From assembly GCA_031772625.1 (NCBI GenBank), contig CM062816.1, positions 1,673,857,078 through 1,673,921,077 of the forward strand: a stretch of DNA of 64,000 nt, given 5' to 3'. Origin of the DNA: Pinus tabuliformis (taxonomy: Eukaryota; Streptophyta; Pinopsida; Pinales; Pinaceae). The notes below the pieces were generated by a model, which saw only the letters and a program-made list of their open reading frames with translations, was not told where the DNA came from and did not search any database. A program made the translations under genes and the position numbers. Of the stretch, positions 57,405 through 64,000 are shown in pieces (the first letter of the stretch is position 1; each line of letters opens with the position of its first letter).

Positions 57405-57991
57405 ATGAGGAAGTTTGATGGCAAGGATCTGGTAAATTGGATACTTCAGATGGAGCAATATTTTGATCTACATGGTGTACCACTATTACAAAAGGCATGT
57501 ATTACATCTTCATATTTAGAACTGGATCAATTTTTATGGTATAAAGTGCTTTGTTCTTGTAAACAACCTGTTACGTGGTCAATTTTCACGGAGGAAATGA
57601 TAGCACATTATGAGGATACAAAGAGAAACACCTTCTTTAGAGCAACACCACAATAATGGATAGAGTAAAAGGGATTTGTTACATAGTGGAAATCAAAATT
57701 ATGGCAATAAGGAATTCTACTGCTCACAACTATAAAGATGGAAGTGTTGTTTCTCCTAGCCTTCCACAACCTACAAGGGTTACACCAAAACAATTGGAAG
57801 AAAAAAGTGAAAAAAGGCTTTGTTACAATTGTGATAGCAAGTGCACTAAAGGTCATAAGTTTGCTGAGAAGAAATTATTTTACATACAGTATGAAGAGGA
57901 GGAAGAAAAGGATCAAGAAACATCAAAAAAAGAGGATACGCTAAGACCCAACCGTAGGGAAAGAAGAAATGAATCAGACCATATCCTGTAA
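57405..57991 (+). pseudogene. Gypsy gag of the reduced element
   Basis: The first part reads K-F-D-G-K-D-L-V-N-W-I-L-Q-M-E-Q-Y-F, a typical opening of plant Ty3/Gypsy gag. The second contains C-Y-N-C-D-S-K-C-x-K-G-H, a zinc-binding word, and an acidic stretch. Fossil; broken. Confidence 0.8.
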
Positions 57992-58330
57992 AGCATTGGC
58001 AAGAATTACCACTCAAACTCTCAAGATAAAAAGAAATATCAAGAAGAAAAAGGTGCAAGAAGTGAAAGATCACATCGAGAAATAAGAAATGAATCCAACC
58101 ATATCTTGTAATTCATTGGTCGGAATTACCACTCCTCAAACTATCAAGATAGAAGGACATATCAAGAACCAAAACGTTCAAGAAGTGAAAGATCACATCG
58201 AGCATCAAGAGATGAATCCGACCATATCTTGTAAAGGATTGGAAGAAATTATCACTCCTCAAACTCTAAATATAGAAGGACATATCAAGAAGAAAAAGGT
58301 TCAAGCAGTGAAAGATCACATCGAGCATCA
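57967..58330 (+). repeat. Three tandem copies of a ~121-bp coding repeat
   Basis: Copies begin near 57967, 58088 and 58210. Each contains atgaatc, accatatc(t/c)tgtaa, attaccact or attatcact, aaact(c/a)t, gacatatcaagaa or aaatatcaagaa, and gtgaaagatcacatcgag. The last two are in one open frame (58089-58394), giving 40-residue units with T-P-Q-T and V-K-D-H-I-E-H-Q. They lie where gag-pol sequence would be and are not a known Gypsy domain. Confidence 0.85.
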
Positions 58331-58439
58331 ACAACAAGTTCTCCAACTTTTAAAGGATAACATCACTTTGGTGCAAAGTCAAATGAAACAATAGGTGGAT
58401 CAACATCGTAGTGAAATTTTTTTCATGTAAGTGATTGGG

Positions 58440-59016
58440 TATTTTTATTGCTACATTTCAAGCAAGCTATTTATGAGAAGGAAATGTTGACAATACTACA
58501 TGCATTTAAGAAATGGTGACCTTACTGAATGGGAAGACACTTCAAGGTAAAATGGATCATGATAGTCTTAAATACTTTTTAGAACAACTAATATATTTAG
58601 AAGAACAAAAAAAAATGTGTCACAAATATGTTGGGTTATGACTTTGACATCATCTATAGAAAATGGAAGAAAAATTTTGTTGCACATGCAATCTCAAGAA
58701 AGGATGAGGATGTGGAAGCATTGTTTTGTGCTATTTCTATTATCCAACCAGATTGGATAAACGAAGCAAGGGATGAATGGAAGAAGGAAAAATAAGTGTG
58801 TTCACTCATTCAAAAGTTGCAAAAGATCCGAATTCAAACATATTGCAAGAACTTGAAGAGGAAGGAAAAATCATATTGGATCCTAGAGCAGTCACAAAAA
58901 CAAGAACTCGACAGCTACGAAATCGATCAATTTCAAAGTATCTCATCAAGTGGAAGAATTTACCTGCTGAAGATTCCACATGGGAGGACAAGAATTTTAT
59001 ACAGAGGCATCAATAA
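58440..59016 (+). pseudogene. RNase H-like stretch and chromodomain
   Basis: 58460-58700 carries E-K-E-M-L-T-I-L-H-A-F-K-K-W, D-H-D-S-L-K-Y-F and a G-Y-D-F-D-I-I-Y word of Gypsy RNase H. The frame 58777-59016 ends I-S-K-Y-L-I-K-W-K-N-L-P-A-E-D-S-T-W-E, a clear chromodomain signature (aromatic and acidic positions as in chromoviruses). Fossil; broken. Confidence 0.82.
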
Positions 59017-59059
59017 CTACTCAAGCGTTGAGGACAACACTTTTTGAAGGAGAAGGGCA

Positions 59060-59392
59060 TGTTAGGCCCCTATACTACTAGTGTAACCCCTTATTGTTGT
59101 CAGTACAACCCCCTTATTATATTGATGTACCCATGTAGTGCCCATATTGTTACTATTGTGCCCCATAGAAGCCCACTATCCTTATTATTGTTCCTTTACA
59201 TTATTATTGTTATGTCGGCTTTGATTATATTTTGAACCCTTAGACTCCTATATATAGAAAGGAGGTCTTTTCATTTGTATCATCGAAGAATTGTTCATTT
59301 GTGTAATGTAAAGGAGGTTGCCCATTTGAAGAAGCTGTATTCTAAGGTGTTGATCTATCTTTTCTATCTTTTTGTGAGTTGATTTCATAACA
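59060..59392 (+). repeat. Short Gypsy LTR (3')
   Basis: 333 bp, ending ..GATTTCATAACA; host sequence resumes with GTGTG. Confidence 0.9.
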
Positions 59393-59397
59393 GTGTG

Positions 59398-59705
59398 TAG
59401 AGCCACTCAATGTAAGGGCCTTACACACAAATTCTATAAGTTGGGTTATAAAAGATCATGCAACACCCAAACTGGTGACACATCTACCACAATTTTCATA
59501 AAAGAATTAAGTGTTTGATTATAAATATATAAACACATTCTTCCCGAATCAAGAAGTCTGTGCGAAAGAAACTTGTTCCAACGGAGGATTGTGTTATTTC
59601 TGAAATCACCCATTCAGTGGTGCAAGCCTCTATAATTTATATCGAATAACATGAAACTATTTTATATTGAATTAAATATGCATGGGTACGAATGGAGTGG
59701 TGGCC
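59398..59705 (+). other. Upstream region of the unit B U-box-like copy
   Basis: Aligns with 33157-33436. It contains TATAAATATATAAAC at 59520-59534, the same likely TATA box as in unit A, about 170 bases before the ATG. Otherwise nothing. Confidence 0.55.
59520..59534 (+). promoter_or_regulatory. Possible TATA box of the unit B copy
   Basis: TATAAATATATAAAC, identical to 33274-33288 while the surrounding bases have changed. It is a likely relic of the core promoter shared by both tandem copies. Confidence 0.4.
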
Positions 59706-60685
59706 ATGGAAATGAAAAAGGAAATGGCGATGGAAATCGTACCTGAGAAGTATATGGACATCATCAGCGAAGAATTTGATTATGATCTAGTGTGATTGCC
59801 ATTGGAGCAAGACGCCACCCAGCTTCTCTACAACAGAAAGACGCTACAGAGCATTTGGGAAATTTAAGGACATGCCCAAAATCCTCTTACTCGAGAGTGG
59901 TTTTACATTAAAAGCACCATCTTCCAAAGGGAATTGAGAAAAGAAATGAAGCAATACATTAAACTTCACGGACGTCCTTCAAATACTGTAATTGCCAACT
60001 ATTCAAAAATCCTGGACAGAGGAGAGATGAATCGATGTTTAATGAGGTTGTGTAAATATTTTGCACAGAAGCAGAGAATAGATAAGCAATGGGTGAAAAT
60101 ATGGAAGAAAGTAAATATAGTTCGCTTGTTTTGTGAGTTTCATTCTCTGGACATAAAAACCTTCATATCTGTAAATGGCTTCTGATATTTCAAAAAGCTC
60201 ATTGGAAAAACATTAAGAGAAAAGGAAGCCAAAGAATCTGCCTTGAATGTGGGTAAGGAAATAGTGATAATGAGGGCCGTCGACGTCATAATAAATGGAG
60301 TGAGATCACACAGAGAAAGCCCAACAGAATTCTTAGTAATATTAAATAAAATTCAAAGGGACATGTGATTTCAAGTTTGATGAGCATTCTCAGCTATATG
60401 AAAATCTAGTCCTCGATTCTCCGAGTATTTTCTAGGCAATTTGATGAGATTGCTTCACTGGTGGTTAGATACCCTAGCCCAGCTGTGCTACTAGGATATC
60501 CTTGTTCCCTAAAGAAACAGAGTCAAACGAATGCAACGGATATCAGCAGTGAATACTTGAATCACGGGATTTCTCTTCGGAGAACAAGGAGGGTTTCTCT
60601 TTTATTTTTCAAAAGGATGTACAGAAGAGCACTGTGCAATGTTGTAACCATTTGCATCTCTAGAGAAACTGAGTGATCAAAGGAG
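59706..60685 (+). pseudogene. U-box-like gene copy (unit B), N-terminal two thirds
   Basis: From ATG 59706 one frame covers about 480 bases to 60185 with only three stops, each one change from a sense codon. It begins M-E-M-K-K-E-M and has V-P-E-K-Y-M-D-I-I, then L-P-L, Y-N-R-K-T-L, G-H-A-Q-N-P-L-T-R-E and E-L-R-K-E-M-K-Q-Y-I-K-L-H-G. These fall where U-box domains carry their D-P, Y-D-R-x-T/S-I, P-x-T-R and L-x-x-x-I positions; the usual D-P-V is not kept. A helical part follows (60000-60180), then shifted frames with P-S-P-A-V-L-L-G-Y-P at 60470-60500. It is cut at 60685 by the edge Copia. Inferred to be a plant U-box ligase relative. Confidence 0.6.
60681..60685. repeat. Likely target site AGGAG of the right-edge Copia
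   Basis: The five bases before the LTR start. Unit A reads aagag at the matching position inside the U-box-like copy. The other copy of the duplication lies beyond the window. Confidence 0.6.
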
Positions 60686-61761
60686 TGTTGAAATTATAAT
60701 TTCAACTGCGGTGAACAGTTAAACAGCAACAACTACTTTACTTAAAAAAAGCCACTGCCATTACTGTCTTTTCACCCTTTAATTGTTTTTGTGTTCCTGA
60801 AGGAGGAAGATCAGATCCAGCACTGCACCATTACTTCTAAACAACCGCATTAAAGAGCAGAATGGCCGAAAGTGAAAAGAACCAGCCTCGAGCCATCGCA
60901 GCATTTATCAGCCATGGGTTTCAACACCACCGACTCAAGAAATACAACAAAAGATCAGATTTGTTCATCATGAGCAGCAGATTGTAGTAGAGACTTCATC
61001 AGCGAGTTAAAGCGGTTGATGGATAAGTTATGACCCCTTCCCGCACTGTAAAAAGCAGAAAATGTAATGCACTATAAAACGCAGACACAACAATGTAGAA
61101 AATATAGAGAGTTTTCTTTGTGATGCACAGCAGTGCAGAAGTTTTTGTAATACGCAGCAGCACGTATGAAAGAATGAAAAATTTACACACAGAAGTGTAA
61201 AATTTTTCAAGAAAGAAACAGAGTGTTACAGCAGCATTAATTTTGAGCAGAAATAGAGTGTTTTGTAGATGCATAGGAGTGCAGACACACCAGTGCAAAG
61301 TGCAGACACAGCAGTGCAAAAACAGTGTGTTGATTTTCAGAGGAGACAGAGTATTTTGCTTTCTGTAATGTACAGCAGTGCAGACACAGTAATGTAATTT
61401 TTCTTTACAGCATGAAGTTTATCGAAGTTTTTAAACGTCTTTAAAGAAGCCTTGTAGTAATCCCTCTGTTAGAGGAAGTATCGTTAATGAATACAAAGTC
61501 CCTTTTGTTGTGCGTTGTTGAAACTTTGTTTTCAGAAAATATTTTTTTTGTTACGAGATGTCAAAACAGAGTGTTGCTGAAACACTAGTTTCAGTGTTGC
61601 TGAAACCCCGCATTCAGCGTTGCTGAAACACTGCATTCAGCAATTGACGAAACTGCATTGCTGAAACACCATATTCCGCAAACGATTTTTTCCACTGTGT
61701 TAAAATAGAGTATTGCTCTGTTTTGTTCAGTTTTGTTTGGAATTATCAGAAATTCCCAACA
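60686..61761 (+). repeat. Copia 5' LTR at the right edge
   Basis: 1076 bp, TGTTGAAATTATAATTTC to GAAATTCCCAACA, with inverted short ends. It contains many copies of (t/g)gcag(c/t)agtgcaga and cagcagtgcaga words (61080-61400) and gttgctgaaac words (61590-61670). The primer site TGGTATCAGAGC follows at once. Confidence 0.88.
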
Positions 61762-61938
61762 TGGTATCAGAGCTTGTCCAAGCTCTTTGAAGACGTCAAA
61801 GAAGCTGAAGGAAGGTTTCTTGCTGCAGCAAATTATCCAGCAAAGTGAAAACGCTATCAAGGTATTTTTCATATTAGTTTTTGTGTAGCTGTTGAAGAAA
61901 ATTAAGTGATTTTTAATACATAGTCAAGTATTGCAAGA

Positions 61939-62640
61939 ATGGCTAGCACCAGCACCAGCGTGGGTATGTTTAATACCCAACTCCCACAGTTCAATGGGAA
62001 AAGCTATGACTACTGGGAAATAACCATGAAAGCCCTGTTTGCCTCACAAGATTTATGGGAACTTGTTGAATATGGATTTGAAGAACCAGCAGATGAAAAT
62101 GAGTTTAATGGATTAACTCAGGCAGAGAAAGAGCTGTTGAAGAGAAGTAAGAAGAAGGAATCAAAAGCTCGTGTATTTTTATATCAAGCAGTGCATGAGA
62201 GTGTGTTTCCAAGGATAGCAGCAGCCAAGACATCCAAAGAAGCATGACAAACTCTCAAGACAGCCTATCAAGGCATGGAGAGAGTAAGAGCACCTGCGTA
62301 TGAAGGAGTCACACAATATTGACTCATTATTCACACAAGCAATTGGTCTGGTCACACAGATAAGGTCTCATGGAGAAATTCTTGAAGAAAGGAGGATTGT
62401 GGAGAAACTATTGAGGTTCCTACCCTCAAAGTTTGATGTGATTGTCAGCACCATAGAAGAGACAAAGGATCTCTCAAATTTTTCAGTTCATGAACTTCAT
62501 GCATCACTCATAACACATGAGCAGAGGTTGAGTAGAAATGAAAACTCATCTCTAGAGCAAGCCTTCAAGACCCAGATGTCATTTGGAAGAGGAAGAGGTC
62601 AAGGCAGAGGAAACAAGAGAGGAAGAGGCAGAAGCTAATA
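61939..62640 (+). pseudogene. Copia gag (right edge)
   Basis: 102 codons from 61939 start M-A-S-T-S-T-S and hold the UBN2-type gag opening. 62300-62638 continues with L-x-x-L-P-S-K-F-D-V-I-V and ends in a G-R-G-R-G-Q-rich basic tail. A knuckle-like Y-Y-K-N-Y-G-H-Y-A-N-E-C word lies near 62783-62820. Fossil. Confidence 0.82.
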
Positions 62641-62836
62641 TAGAGGTGGAAGAAACAGTTCAGCAAATGTTCAAGGAAGAGGCAGCAATCCAAATCAGAA
62701 CCAAGGCCATGGCAGTAGCCAACAAAGTGGACAACAGCATGCTTAAGGACAAAGGTATGAAAAATCCAATGTCCAATTTTATTACTATAAAAATTATGGG
62801 CACTATGCAAACGAATGTAGGAAAAAGCAGCATGAT

Positions 62837-64000
62837 ATGAGTAATAGATCTAGTGCAAATATCACTAGAGAAAATATCGGCCAAGATAATGTGTTGTTAG
62901 TTTGTAATATGGCTGAAACAAAAAGGGAAGATATATGGTTTCTAGATTCTGGTTGCAGCAACCATATGATAGGAAACATAGCCCTGTTTTCTGCTTTAGA
63001 TCAGAGTGTGCAGTCACAAGTCACACTTGGGACTAATAGTAAAATTTCTGTTATGGGAAAAGGAGAAGTTAAAATATTTACAAAGAAAGGTGAAAAGAAA
63101 ACCATAGAAGATGTCTATTATGTTCCCGGAATGAAGTGTAACCTCTTGAGTATTGGACAACTTGTTCGAAAGGGTTACAATTCTTTGAGAATGATGTATG
63201 CACCATCATGGATAGAAAACCCAGCAAAAGATGTATTGCTGAAGTGAAGATGACAAGGAACAGGATGTTACCTCTCAGAATAAGGGCAGATTTGAAAAAT
63301 AAAGAAGTAATTGCAGCAGTAACACAAAAGGCTCTCCAAAGCGTACCAAAGGATGAAAATTGGTTGTGGCATTTGAGATTTGGACATCTCAACTTTGGAG
63401 GTCTTAATTTGTTGAGTAGAAAAGGAATGGTAAGAGGATTACCATTGATAGAGAAACCGGACAGCCTTTGTGAAGGTTGTATCTTGGGGAAACAACACAG
63501 AGAAAGTTTTCCATCAGGGAAAAGCATAAGGGAAAAAGCACCCTTAGAGATTGTCCACTCAGATTTATGTGGACTGATGCAAACTCCATCATTAGCAGGC
63601 AGCCAATATTTTCTAACATTTATTGATGACTCTACCAGAAAGACTTGGGTTTATTTCCTGAAGAATAAGAGTGAAGTGTTTGAAAATTTTCAAAATTTCA
63701 AAGCACTTGTAGAAAATCAAAGTGGGCTACGTATCAAGGTTTTGAGAACTGACAGAGGAGGTGATTATATCTCCAAAGAATTTTTATGTTTTTGCAGAGA
63801 AAATGGAATTCATAAGCAATTTACAGTTAGGTACACCCCACAGAAAAATGGAGTTGCTGAAAGGAAGAATAGGACCATCATGGATATGGAGAGGAGCATG
63901 TTGAAGGCAAAGCATTTGCCAAATGATTATTGGGCTGAAGCTGTACACTATGCAATATATATTTTGAATAGGTGTCCTACAAAAGTAGTGATGAACAAAG
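62837..64000 (+). pseudogene. Copia protease and integrase (right edge)
   Basis: 62837-63247 carries W-F-L-D-S-G-C-S-N-H-M and Y-V-P-G-M-K-C-N-L-L-S-I-G-Q-L, which are protease followed by the linker. From 63360, L-W-H-L-R-F-G-H and C-E-G-C-I-L-G-K form the pre-integrase zinc part. Then come H-S-D-L-C-G, F-I-D-D-S-T-R-K-T-W-V-Y, R-T-D-R-G-G-D-Y and Q-K-N-G-V-A-E-R-K-N-R-T of the integrase core. RT lies beyond the window. Confidence 0.85.

Larger units (their letters stand above)
56492..59392 (+). mobile_element. Reduced Ty3/Gypsy chromovirus with short LTRs
   Basis: 2.9 kb. LTRs of 332 and 333 bp lie at 56492-56823 and 59060-59392, with a near-perfect primer site TGGTATGAGAGC at 56826-56837. 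A purine tract gaaggagaagggca precedes 59060. The parts seen are a gag domain, a zinc-binding C-Y-N-C word, a three-copy repeat, an RNase H-like stretch and a chromodomain. Reverse transcriptase and the integrase core were not seen, so it is a reduced form. Short LTRs and a chromodomain would fit the Reina branch (inference). A solo LTR of the family is at 10133. Confidence 0.87.
60686..64000 (+). mobile_element. Ty1/Copia retrotransposon, runs off the right edge
   Basis: Plus strand. The 5' LTR (60686-61761) and primer site (61762-61773) are followed by gag (61939-62640), a knuckle, protease (about 62935-62985) and integrase to the window end. The order is that of Copia, and the gag opening (L-P-Q-F-N-G-K-S-Y-D-Y-W) with the protease word W-F-L-D-S-G-C-S-N-H-M fits the Tork/TNT1-like branch. 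Age cannot be judged because only one LTR is visible. The visible part is broken in about four or five places. Confidence 0.88.

Overview
The window looks like nuclear DNA of a seed plant with a large, repeat-filled genome. A conifer or other gymnosperm would fit the AT-rich background, old nested LTR elements, near absence of intact host genes, and the use of plant initiator tRNA-Met (TGGTATCAGAGC) as primer by almost every LTR element. That placement is inference; no sequence here fixes the species. I see no rRNA gene, no CRISPR array and no bacterial operon.

The ground plan is a tandem segmental duplication. Unit A (1-39647) and unit B (39648-60685) start with the same sequence and run in parallel once later insertions are set aside: 1-270 with 39648-39920, 273-400 with 41870-42020, 9550-9830 with 42060-42345, 10576-11100 with 42346-42930, 11105-12125 with 44320-45345, 12131-15070 with 46389-49032, 15075-15845 with 55215-56020, and 32740-33603 plus 38411-39728 with 56020-60685. 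Each unit ends in a decayed copy of one host-like gene family (33437-39728 and 59706-60685) whose first third reads like a U-box (E3 ubiquitin ligase) domain. Each unit also carries a more diverged copy of the same family in its middle (13540-14480; 46051-48445). The 3' end of one more copy enters at the left edge (1-82). Five loci of this family are visible, and all are pseudogenes.

Unit A holds four large insertions. A very young, nearly whole Copia element lies at 1026-9136 (minus); its two 618-bp LTRs differ at 2 positions. An old Ty3/Gypsy chromovirus lies at 15847-32739 (minus). A SIRE-like Copia element at 22151-30942 (plus) sits inside the chromovirus leader. A non-coding LTR element of the LARD type at 33604-38410 interrupts the U-box-like pseudogene and has a perfect 5-bp target duplication. 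A solo LTR piece at 10133-10400 belongs to the same family as the unit B element at 56492-59392.

Unit B holds a non-autonomous hAT-type DNA transposon with an 8-bp target duplication (42936-44311), an old Copia element (49033-55214), a reduced chromodomain Gypsy element (56492-59392), and a Copia element that runs off the right edge (60686-64000). A small TRIM-like LTR fragment is present at the same place in both units (12131 and 46389), so it predates the duplication. Because each unit supplies the unfilled site for insertions in the other, their relative order can be read directly. Smaller items are a tRNA-Thr-like relic (40380-40447), a cluster of AAGACAAT words (40083-40275), and several young tandem duplications.
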